Origin: Atherinomorus stipes
Taxonomy: Eukaryota; Chordata; Actinopteri; Atheriniformes; Atherinidae
DNA length: 64,000 bases
Direction: 5' to 3'
NCBI GenBank assembly: GCA_023101725.1
Contig: JALJCO010001044.1
Coordinates: forward strand, 1 to 64,000
In this document: in pieces, positions 1 to 11,250 of the stretch
Numbering within the stretch: the first letter of the stretch is position 1
Layout: each line of letters starts with the position of its first letter
Made by a program: the position numbers and the translations under genes
The notes under the pieces: model-generated
What the model was told of the DNA's origin: nothing
Seen by the model: only the letters and a program-made list of their open reading frames with translations
Databases searched by the model: none

Positions 1-2160
1 CTAGCTGGCATAGCTTTGCACAAACATGGCATGCATCATAATTTAGGGGAAAAAATTGGATGACTTCAACATCATTCAAAGAATATCTCCATCAAACCTT
101 ATCTGTCAAGTACAAACAGCTGATTTGTAATGATGTAAAGAAAATCAGGGTGTTGCCCTCACATAATCCACTTCGTCCAATCTTATCAATCCTTGAAGAA
201 TCAGCTCAGGGTGATGCTATGAAAATACATAGCAAGTTTGGGGCACATCTGATAAACCATGTATGTGATATAAAGTAAATCCGAGTTAAAGCGGATACAT
301 AGAATTTTCAAAATGTTTTCCTTTGGCACATGAGTAGAAAATGAAGTTCCCCTGTTGGTATATGAGCTTCATATAAATATCTGTTGTCGTTTTTGAACAG
401 TGGCCTTTTAAGGATTTAGCTAGTTTTTGCATAATGTTAGTTTGGATATAACTTTGTAACAAAAAGGAATTAAAAATATTGCTTGCATACGTTTTTTTCT
501 CTCTGTCTCTAGAATCTGTGGTAGGATTTTCAGCCTGATTGGATAAAATCCCTAGAAGTTCACGAAAATAGGTTTTGCATATTTTGCATTGTAGAAAAGA
601 AAACTATTGGCAGAAATGTGCGTGGCCTACGTCATAAAATCCACGAGGATCCAAGGAATCTAGGGATATGAGGCACTTTAAGATGCGCCAAGCCATCTTC
701 GAGCTCGAGGCCAAAATGTACTACCCCTTGGTATTACCTTGGGGGTGTAGTTATAGTCTACGACCACTAGATGGAGACAGAGACCGCCAAATCTGCCACC
801 CATACTGAAACCAGGGCTTAGATGAATTCAATCATATTTCCTAAGTTCTTTCTCCAAAAATCTTGAAAATATTTGGGTAGAACCATAAAAATGTATTTTA
901 TAATTTGAAGGATTTTAGACTGTTTCTGAATAATATCAAAGAAATTAAAAATAATTTTAGAAATTGAATATTCATAAAAAATATAAATTTATCCTAAAAA
1001 TCATCAAAATATTCAGACATGATCAGAATAGTGTTGTCAGTGCTCTGATTTTTTTTAGAGTGTGTTAGATTAAAATTTTCAGAATTAAAAATATTTTGAT
1101 TTTTATTGCATAAAAAAGTATATCCAAAATATTGTTAGAAAATAATGCTTCGCAGAATATTCACCATTCTAAGTGCCATTTATTAAGGATGTCCTAAAGA
1201 ATCACTGTTCGCAAGTCTGGTATTAATCAAGTTATCCGTTATGAAAATACAAATGTAAATCTAATTTGCATATTTTTGTAAAAAAGTGACACGTGACATA
1301 AAATTTTAAACAGAGATGCAATAGCAGAAATGATCGGAATCATTGAGAGAATATCTGCATCAAATTTCAGCTCTCTAGGACAAACGGCTGATTTTTAACG
1401 AATATCTGAAAAATCGCATTTTTTTGACATTTATTGCTCATAAGCCACGCCCACTTTGTCCAATCATAACCATCTTCTAGAAATCTTCTCCAAGGGTTAC
1501 TATCTATGTACCATGGGAGCGGCGTGAAGATGGGATGAGCGGTTTTCCCAATATAAAAAACTCAGGATAATAGCGCCCCCTAGATTCGAAAAAATTCCTC
1601 CTTCAGTTCATCCGTAGAAAATCAAGTTCCCCACTTGGGTTTTGAAGGACATGCAATTATGTGTTGTTGTTTTTGAGTTATGGCCTTTTAAGTTTTTAGC
1701 TAGGTTTTCAAAAATGTTTAAACACGCATAATTTCGCAACCGAGCGAAAATTCAAAAATCGCTCTGATCAGTTTATTTCTCTATGGGTCTAGTATATGTG
1801 GTCCATTTTTTAGCCTGATCGGGTCAAAACTGTAGGACTAGTTTACGAAAATAGGTTTTGCATATATCGCCCCCTAGCAAAAAATCTATCTAGGCGCAAA
1901 TGGGCGTGGCCTATGTCAGGAGATGCGGAAGGGTCCAAGGAATCTTGTGATCAAGGTCCCATAAATTTATTCCAAGCGGTTTGCGAGCTAGAGGCCAAAA
2001 CGTACTACCCCCTGGTATAGCGCCCCCTAGTGTCTGACATGTGTCATTTTCCTGATTTCTCTACATGAACCACTTTTGTACCAGCCTATATATATGGCTT
2101 TTATGGTTCTCTTGCGGTTTAGCCTCCCCATATAGTTTTTGGGGCGGAAGAATAATAATA
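1..2160. repeat. Interspersed teleost repeat with two diverged direct copies
   Basis: About 60-760 and 1320-2040 align in the same orientation over most of their length. Shared landmarks come in the same order: an 'acaaacRgctgatttt'-type segment, a 'gtagaaaatSaagttcccc' segment, 'atggccttttaag', 'cgaaaataggttttgcatat', 'gggcgtggcctaYgtca' and 'gaggccaaaaYgtactacccc'. Short 'gcgccccctag' motifs punctuate the second copy. No coding sequence is recognisable. The left end lies outside the window, and the element probably runs into the hairpin block that follows. I recognise the sequence style as a high-copy fish repeat but cannot assign a class. Confidence 0.7.
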
Positions 2161-2167
2161 ACGAAGA

Positions 2168-2396
2168 ATAAAAAACGAAGCAAACTCAATAGGGTTCCAG
2201 CACGCTGGAGTGCTGGGAACCGCGTTGCACTGCAACGCGGGCCCTGCGCTGCTCCGCGGGCTTGGACCCCTAATAATAATAATAATAATAATAAAAAACG
2301 AAGCAAACTCAATAGGGTTCCAGCACGCTGGAGTGCTGGGAACCGCGTTGCACTGCAACGCGGGCCCTGCGCTGCTCCGCGGGCTTGGACCCCTAA
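2168..2396. repeat. Tandem duplication of a triple-hairpin unit
   Basis: A unit of about 106 bp at 2168-2273 is repeated essentially identically at 2291-2396 (offset 123), joined by an (ATA)n linker. Each unit holds three consecutive self-complementary blocks. The first is GGTTCC..GCTGGAGTGC..GGAACC. The second is the perfect 19-bp palindrome CGCGTTGCACTGCAACGCG (2221-2239 and 2344-2362). The third is a GCCC..GGGC stem. GC content is much higher than in the flanks. It appears to be the 3' terminal block of the repeat family to its left. Confidence 0.85.
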
Positions 2397-2410
2397 TTAT
2401 GACGAATAAT

Positions 2411-4395
2411 TCAGAATATTTCCCACCAATCGAGTATATATTGATGAGGTGTGTAAGTTTGAATTATTCCAATACAAATCTTGCCTTATAAATTACTACC
2501 AGGGAACTTTCTTGATAGAGATTAGTTAATGTTGATGAACTCTGAACTGAAATATATCTAATGAAAAATATAAGTGCGAGCCAGTCTTTTGAATGGTTCC
2601 TTCAAAGAGCCATAAATCCCATCTCTACTTCCCTTCACCTTATTATAACTATCCTTTTTGATTAAGTTTATAAGATTACCCTTAACCATCCCTTTAGTTA
2701 TGCTTCTATATGCTGTTGGGGAATGTCTCATCATGACATTGAAAGCAAAATCTCTGCAGTCCTCTTTCTTTACTTTTTACTCCTGACATTTGTTTTGTCA
2801 CTAACTTGTATTTCCTTTCTCAGCATGCATCCTTGACCTATACTGAAATTATGGTGCTTGCTGACCTCTATTTCCTGCCTCTTAAACCCCATCCACTTGA
2901 AGCAGATGACTGCATCTCCTGGTTGTGGTTCCAATGGAGGTTTCTTCCTGTTAACAAGAAGTTTTCCTCTCCACTGTCACCTGCTGGCTTGTGCATGCTC
3001 AGTACAGGGGAATGAATCAAAAAGATTAGATGCAGCAATCCATTGGTGCCTTTAAAAAAAGCAATGGCATTCTTTATTATTTAGTTAGTTTTGTGGATTG
3101 GTATTGTATAAGCACAATTATAATGAAGTTGACCAATTTGGATTTTAAGTTAGATTGGATACTGGATTTAAATGGATTCTAATTGTGTTGAATTGAACTG
3201 TAAAAGTGGTGTGAGATGACTTGTGAATTTATGGCACAACAATAAAACTGAATTGAGACCAATCTTGAGGATGTTTGTTAAGGTCAACAAGAGGGAAAAA
3301 GTGGAATCTCTTCTTCAGGATCTATCTCACCTCTGGGCATATCTGGTTTTATTACATCATATCTGGGACGTTACATGAGTTTATTTTATTTTGTTGTATT
3401 TTATTTTAACTTTTTTTTTTTTTTTTTTACCAGCTCAGACCAGAAACACCTAGTGTCTTACGGCATTCAAATTTTTTGCCAGGTCTGAAGGTATTCCCAC
3501 GGATGTGCACCAGAAACCCTCTTGCTGTGAGGCAATCGGTGCTATCTAATACATCACCATGCAGCCCAACAATTCAGGGGCTTAGTGTGACCATGAGCCA
3601 TGGTTTGAAGTCCCAAATTAGTCCCCGCCTACTCGTTTCTTGACATTCTTGACAGTACTAATAAAACAAACATTACAATCAAGACAACAAATGAGAAGCT
3701 TATGATTTCTAATCAACTCCCTTTAAGCAACCTAAAGAGAACAGAGAGGAGGAAAGTGCATCAAGCCATTGGCCAGGCATTGCACAGAATTTTTTTAAGT
3801 ATTAGGTTTTATCAAGCTGCCCCCCCCCCCTTTTTTTTTCGTCTGAGTGCTTAAAATGGATTCAACTTAAATAGTACAAACAATATTTATATCTGAAAGA
3901 GCAATGAAGCCAATTATTCCCAAACTATATGTAACGCCAAAGCAAATCTTGCCCACATTCCATTGGCTATTATTAGTACATATACTAATCACGTGTAAAC
4001 GCTTGGAACAGCAAAATTCTCTGTTAGTATAATGTGATATTGATATAACAATTCCCCCTTCTGTCGGAGACTCCCTTAGAACCTCCTCAATTATCCATGC
4101 TGTACATGAGTAATGTTGCGTTTGTTATGCACTTCAGGACGTTTGAACTTGTCTGTACTAACTTTCAAACACCGAAGATCATTAATATCCTTATCTAAGA
4201 GCAGGCATGGTTTGTGTCACACACATTTTTAGTCTTGGCAAACAGAATGAGGTCAATCGACTTCGGCCTCGAAGTCAAACTTTAACTATTTAAAGATCGA
4301 CTCCGCCTATACAGTGTGACTTCGGCGTACGCCAGTAACAGGTACGAGTGTATCCCGTATTCCCAGTACATCGTAGAACTTCGTAATAGACCAAT
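2411..4395. other. Non-coding stretch without recognisable gene
   Basis: AT-rich sequence with stop codons in all frames and only short homopolymer runs (poly-T near 3411-3429; a C run then T run near 3821-3839). No exon, RNA gene or clear transposon end was recognised. It lies upstream of the phosphatase gene. Confidence 0.5.
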
Positions 4396-4903
4396 GAGAA
4401 CGTGGCATGGACAGGGGCAGAGCTAATTGACACAAAAACCAGCCAATTAAGGGACGTGTTTCCCGGCTATTGTAACCAATCACTGTGCAGATGCCAAAAA
4501 TAACACCTCCTCTTGTTCAGCACCCAAAGTCGAAGGATAGCTCTGGCCTTTCAATGGAGGAAAGTGCTAGATTTGTCAGTGTTGTATAATAAAATAACCA
4601 ATTCTCAGGTTCCATATTTGTTTTGGAACGGTCGCAATTATCTTCATTTATTGTGAGGGACAGAACTGGCGTCAAACATGCGTAAAAATCAACGCTGTCC
4701 ATGCAGGGAACCACCGAGAAAGGAATTATCGCCGCTCAACTGAGGCCAATCTCGATTATTTTTGTTAATAAGGAAACATAACATAGCTAGCTAGCTAACA
4801 TTAGCTCCGTATGTAGCTAGGTACACGGCATATCTTCACATAAAAGCAAAGACAGATAATCAAGATTGGATCTACCTTCGCACAGCAGCAGGAAAACGTA
4901 AGT
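4396..4903 (+). promoter_or_regulatory. Candidate promoter / non-coding first exon of the phosphatase gene
   Basis: The segment has a CCAAT motif (in 'tgtaaccaatcac', about 4470-4482) and a good splice donor, GTAAGT at 4898-4903, after 'caggaaaac'. The coding exon at 17269 is preceded by a splice acceptor, so at least one upstream non-coding exon must exist. This is a plausible site by position and donor quality only. Nothing in the sequence proves transcription. Confidence 0.25.
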
Positions 4904-5040
4904 AGCATGCTAGTATGTGCGCTAACGTCATTAGCTTGAATTTGACAACCCAGAGAGCTGCGTTGGCTCCAACGACAGCTAGCTGTGAGGTTAGTAGTAG
5001 CATGCCAGCTAACGTTAGCTCACACTAACAGACCAACAAA
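4780..5040. repeat. Cluster of GCTAAC/GTTAGC palindromic motifs
   Basis: Variants of the palindrome GCTAACGTTAGC and of AGCTAGCTAGC recur here: 'agctagctagctaacattagct' style at about 4785-4806, 'gctaacgtcattagct' near 4921, and 'agctaacgttagctca' near 5007. The local density is well above the surrounding DNA. Similar palindromes are common in teleost genomes, often near transcription starts. Function is unknown. Confidence 0.5.
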
Positions 5041-7208
5041 GTAGGCCTTTGCTTTGACGGACTAATGTTAAGTAGAGGGGAATTCAGCATGTCATCAGTG
5101 GATTGGTATTCAACGTAGCAACGAATTTATAATATCAGTCATTTGTTTCATACAGAATAAACTGCGTTGTGCAGTGGTGTTAGCATTCAAGTGGAGCACT
5201 TCCTAAATAAAACCTGACCAAGCATCTGAAGTTCAGTATAACCTGGCTGCCGTTAGTAACCCAATCTTGAATAAATCCAATTTAAAGTAATACTGATGTA
5301 AACAGTCTAAGTGAACGCTGGCTTCTAGCACTTATTCTGATCCCAAGTGAGTTAATCTAGCATGGTAACGTTATAGCTACTCCAGCCATAACTAGCTAAT
5401 GACGGACTTTGTCATTTTCGGTGTCATTGTTAACCATGTGACGTTAGTTTGGCAATCTAATAATATCTCTAATGATATAATGTATAGCAAACCTTCACAT
5501 TTCCAGATGATGTCCTTAACTACCAAATGGTTAGATAAACTCGTTAAACTATAATGCAAACAGTGCTATTTGCTCTGATGTGTATGGATCGTTCTTGCAC
5601 ATATGCTGTTGCAAACGCTTGTTTTAGGTTTTGTTTGTTAATGTCTCTTGGATCTGTCAGAAATGCTTGTTAAACTGATTATATTGAATGATACAAGAGG
5701 AAGTTGTAGTCTAAATATGTTAAACTAATGAGTTTCAAGTTTCAAGCTTACCTGAATGTTTCGTGGTTCAACTCAGTCATTAACTTAAGATGGTTGTTAC
5801 TACTCTTTATGTACCTCATAGTAATATGCAGTTAGAGTAGGCCTTATTCAATGTTTTGCTTGTCAAGTAGTTGTGCTGTATGTGTCAGGTGATTAGTAGA
5901 TGTTCATTTCTGCCTTGCTGTGAGTTTTGATGAAGGTTTTTGATAATTGCTGTTTTCCTGTTTGTTTGCTAGCCAACTGCAAAATTTGCCACAGATTTAA
6001 AAAACAACATCAACAACAAAACAACAACAACTTAAAGGACAGGGAAAGTATGGCCAAAGGAAGAACTCGTTGAGTTTTGGTGGAGAGCTGAAACCTTTTT
6101 GATTACCTTTGGCAGAGAATGCTCACTCTGAGCTCCTTTCAAAATGCTTACTGGTACCATTAATCAAACCTATCAACATATCTGATATTTTTCTTTATTT
6201 CCAATTATTTGTTTGCTAGAATTGATTCTATGTTGTACACAAGGCTTAGTATGTGAACATATGTTTCTGCTGTCTTTATTATGTTAAATAGTTTAGAACT
6301 TTATATGATCTTGGGTCATTACCCAATCAACATTTCCCAACTAAACTACACCAATAAGTCATAAAGCGAGAGCTTATGGTGAATGTCATCATCAATTTTG
6401 TATTGTGCAGTGTTGAAATCCAGCCACCCTACTCAACTTCTCCAGTATATCAGATTGCGATAAGGTGCACAGGTGACCAGTATATGACATCACTTGGTGT
6501 TGAGCTTGTGCCCTGCTAGTCAGGTACAGGTGGAGTTCAATAGCTGATAAGCTTATCTGAGTCAGCAGTCACTGTGTAAAGATTGAGGAGCAGATGCAAC
6601 ACTGTGCCAGAAGACTGAGGCAATCAGTGAACCTATTTTCGTGTTTAAGAGATATTATCAGCGTTAGCTGTGCTTTGAGGAAAATTTAAGCAACACAAGA
6701 TACTTACAAAGCTGGAAACTACACTAGGAGCTTATATATGTCCTTTATTTTTGTATATTTGTACTTGTTTGGAAATCCTTGTTTTGACAGCCATTTCCAT
6801 CATAAAAGAAAAATTTGTTTGCAGCTTTTTGTTTGATAGATTATTCATTATCTATGGGTGAAGCTATCCATCTATCATTAATGAAACACTGTATATGGCT
6901 GTTGCATTGGCTAAGAAACGTGTATTAGCAGTTATTGATAGTTCACTGACTTAGCTTGTGTTCTTCAGATATTTTAGGCAAAAATGTCTGTGTTTGCACA
7001 CATTCTATATGGTATGTAACAGAAGTGACACTTGTGTGAAATGTCATCTAAATGTCAAATGATTCAGGCTTGTAGCTTGCACAGTAATTGCATTACTGGA
7101 GTGATGTGCAGCAAAATACAGTACACACTTTATTGCTTGGGTTTAACGTTTTATCAAATACTTTGTGTGTTTGGAATGACAGAATCAAATGTGTTTTTCC
7201 TTTTCCAA
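4904..7208. other. Non-coding stretch, likely first intron if the upstream exon is real
   Basis: No coding exon with homology was recognised. The sequence is AT-rich and otherwise featureless, with a short CAA-rich run near 6001-6030. Confidence 0.4.
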
Positions 7209-8831
7209 CTGTATGTTCAGACCAAAAGCGGCAAAGACGCCCGAGGCTGGGCGACAAACAGGACAGCTTCCAAAGTGGCAAGATATTTTTGCTGCTTTGG
7301 TTGCTCATCACGTGACTGATGTCAAAGTTAAATCGCACTGGTCATTTAAAGGAGCAGCACAGCAGACTTCTGACAGCGTTGTTTCTGTTGCTCACCCCCC
7401 AGCTGCAGGACATTTTGTGTGGTCATTGAATACAGGAAAAAAATCACAGACCATGAACATGATTTAAAATAATTTTCTAATTAATCACAAGCGGATTGAG
7501 TTGTTTTCTGCAGTATTAAGCAGAAAACAACTAACAAGTGGCGTTATGATTTATCCACCACAGGATCATCGAACTTTTATAACTTTGAAATACTCTAAAA
7601 TACTGTATAACTGAAACAAAAATGCAGTAATGGCAATAAACTCAGAATACAGCTACAAACTTTGCAATAGAGAAAAGACGGATTCAGCACTGTGCGAGCA
7701 GATGTTTCTGTGATCTTTGTTTAGACTACAGAAGAGAGGAAGAATCTCTGTGCATCACCCAGCCTGTTAAGCCCGGTAGAATCAATCCAGCCACAGTTCG
7801 TCTGCTAGTTTGGTGAAGCCACTTCATTTAATGTAGAACAAGTTCACATTATTCTTACAACTGTCCAACACTGACATTTAAACTCGCTACACACAAACTC
7901 AACACAAATTCACAAGCTGTGCACAATATGAGGAGAGCGTGCGTGTGCATCCTGGTCATTTTCTCACAATTATGCTGAGCCGGTGTGTTTTAACACATGT
8001 TGATCCTGATTTCAGATGTCTTTAGTTCATATGTTTTTCGCAGAAATGCATAAAACACTGTGTAGGAACGAAGTCCTGCATGACACAGAACAAAAGAGAA
8101 GCAGAGAACACCGCAGCGCGGCCGAGATAAAGTAAGGAGAGTGTGCGTGCATGCGTGTGTGTTTGTTCTAAAGAAAAATGGCCAGGAGCAGGAGGCGGAA
8201 AACTCTTTTGGAAGAACGGGGAAGGCGGTCAGTAAATGAAATTGATTCCCATTCATAATTGTTATTATTTTATCATCTGGACTCATCATGGATGTGGATG
8301 ACATTGCTGTGATGTGTGCTGCTGTACACCTGAAGAAGACGGCGTCGCTGGGTTCCTTTCTCCGGGTTTGGGTGCAGGAGGTTTCCTCGGCGGATGCTGG
8401 AGCTGCAACTGGACAGAGACGGTTCCAGGGGACTTCAGGTTTAGTCCCGGTAGCCAAAAAGAAGAACATTATCAAGGATGGGCCTGAACACCGGTCATCA
8501 GCCTCTCGGCATCCATGACAGAATGAGTGTATTGTTGTCGGAACCAAAGTCACATGCGTTGTTCTTTGGGACCCGCTTGATCGAAGAACACCTCTACTCT
8601 GATTTGCCCCTGCCTGTTGCCGCTGAACCGCGTCATAGCTAATTAGCATAAAGTTAACCGAAGCTCAACTTCTTATCTTGTGCTGCTTTGGCCGTTCAGT
8701 CGCTTTTGTCGCTCTGGATGCGCGGCAGACGCTCTTGTCGCTCTTGTCGCTCAGGACGCCTGACTCTCATTGAGAATGTATTAACTTCCGGCATCTTTGC
8801 CGCTTTTGTCGCTTTTGGTCTGAATGTACAG
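7209..8831. mobile_element. Terminal-inverted-repeat DNA transposon, about 1.6 kb
   Basis: The left end 'CTGTATGTTCAGACCAAAAG' matches the reverse complement of the right end ('..CTTTTGGTCTGAATGTACAG'). The subterminal regions on both sides repeat GCGGCAAAGACG/GTCGCTTTTGTCGCTC-type units. I cannot see a convincing target-site duplication: the flank is CAA on the left and TAA on the right. The superfamily is therefore open; PIF/Harbinger is one possibility if an eroded 3-bp duplication is assumed. A short ATG frame at 8288-8518 could be a first exon, but I do not recognise it. No transposase core is visible, so the copy is probably non-autonomous. Confidence 0.7.
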
Positions 8832-9620
8832 TAAGATACGTGCGTGATTGTGTTTATCTTTCAAACTACTTTTTGCTCCTTCGTCTTCTGTTCTTTACTT
8901 TTTTTGTAAAGAAAAAATATACCAAAAGATTCAAGTCAGGCTGTGTATATGAGGAGGTCATGGTTCAAGCCTCGCTCACCCCTCCCAAGTAAGATTTCTG
9001 GGATTTAGACATTGAATCACTTTCATGATGTAAATTTTACCCTCTGCCACGAGTGTGGAGAGCTGTTGTCTTTCTGTCTGCCAGTATTTTTGCTTCTCCC
9101 ACAGATTATGCCAAAGACTTTCACTTTTTGTACTCCAAGACAGCTCCTCACCATTACACTCCCATCTCCAAGCTTCACTCCAAGCTTTTTCTGTGGTTCA
9201 AAAGCCAAACTTGCTGGACTCCTGTATGAGCCAAACAAATGTGTTGTATTCCATCTGACCTCAAGAATGTGTTCATAGTCCAACTAAAGTTGAATCCTAA
9301 AGTTTTGAACTTGGAGTCCAAGAAGCATTCTTTTTCCACAAATTTTGAGTTCAGTTTTTATTCAGATAGTCCCAAAATCAGAAGAAATACCCATCTACTC
9401 TAGTTAAAGATGCCCTGATGTTGGCATGTCATTGTATAATGCTGTAATGAGTCATGAGTTTATTGGAAGTTCTCAATAGTCCTCGAAAGCAATTCAGGAA
9501 TGACCTGTTTTCTAAATTGTATGTCATTAAAATATATGAATTTTTAGTGCATTGAGTTTATACCTTGCGGCTGCCACTCAGAAGAGGAAATACTGTAAGC
9601 AACGTTGCTCAAGGATATAG
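8832..9620. other. Non-coding spacer
   Basis: No gene, RNA or transposon terminus is recognisable in this stretch. Confidence 0.4.
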
Positions 9621-10424
<804 letters not shown>

Positions 10425-10626
10425 GGGATATAATATGCTTTTTAATCACCGCGCCCAACAGCTGATCTACAGACTGGAGCGTTGTGTATCCATGGCAACC
10501 AGGCAGAAGTAAACATGTCCTAGCTGTTTAGCGTGTTTTAGCGCATTTTTGTTGTGATCAAAGCACACTTGAATGATAAGAGTGTGTTGAAGATCTTAAT
10601 TTGACATACATTAGTAGCTAGCAAAC

Positions 10627-10967
10627 TAGGGATGTAATGATTACCGGTAAAATGGTTAACCGTGATAAAATTACCAACGATTAGTAATACTGTTTCAAAT
10701 TTTGATTATCGTTAAAACCGTGACAGATTACTGCACTTTGAAAAACTCACAGTGATGCTGTTCATTGGATGGAAAAGCAGCAACAGTCCCAGTTTTCTTT
10801 GTCTAATTTATGAAAACATGGCAGAGGACAACAAAGGGACAGTTCTCTTGAGATTTTTCCCCCTTTAAAAGGGACAAAGTAGATCTTTAGACCCATTTTT
10901 GGATATTTTAAACATGCTGGGGGGTATTTCTATAATACCGCGATAAAAATTATGACCGCGAACATTT
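10627..10967. mobile_element. Truncated hAT-like element
   Basis: Begins TAGGGATGTAATGATTACCG, a terminus typical of a large group of fish hAT elements in which TAGGGATG is followed by a 'taccggt...accg' subterminal repeat. Internal 'accgcgataaaaat' sequence near 10937 is of the same style. The matching right terminus (..CATCCCTA) is missing, so the copy is broken before the adjacent repeat. Confidence 0.55.
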
Positions 10968-10974
10968 AGGTCAC

Positions 10975-11250
10975 AAAGATAAAGATATGCTTTATTAATC
11001 CCAATTAGTGAGCCAATTAGGAAGTTCATTCTCTGCATTTAACCCATCTCAGGTTGAACCTGAGAGCAGTGGGCTGCTCTTTGGAGTGGGGGGGGGGGGA
11101 GGACCTCTGGGCAAGGGTACCGAGGCTTGGGGGGAAAGGGGAAGAAAATCACCCAAACCCAAAAAAAACAAAAATTAAAGGTACAAAAGGGGAGGAAAAA
11201 ATAAAAAAAAAATAAAAAAAAAAAGGGGGGAAAAAAAAAAAAAACCGCTC
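10975..11250. repeat. Interspersed repeat fragment and A/G-rich tract
   Basis: Contains 'tttattaatccc', 'ctctgcatttaaccc', 'gagcagtgggctgc' and 'ctgggcaagggtacc' in the order seen in a widespread fish repeat, followed by a degenerate poly-G/poly-A tract at 11088-11245. No terminal repeats were identified. Confidence 0.5.

Noticed and set aside
7990..8649. 219-codon minus-strand open frame
   Set aside because: It lies wholly inside the TIR transposon, has no recognisable motif, and includes low-complexity Thr/His-rich stretches.
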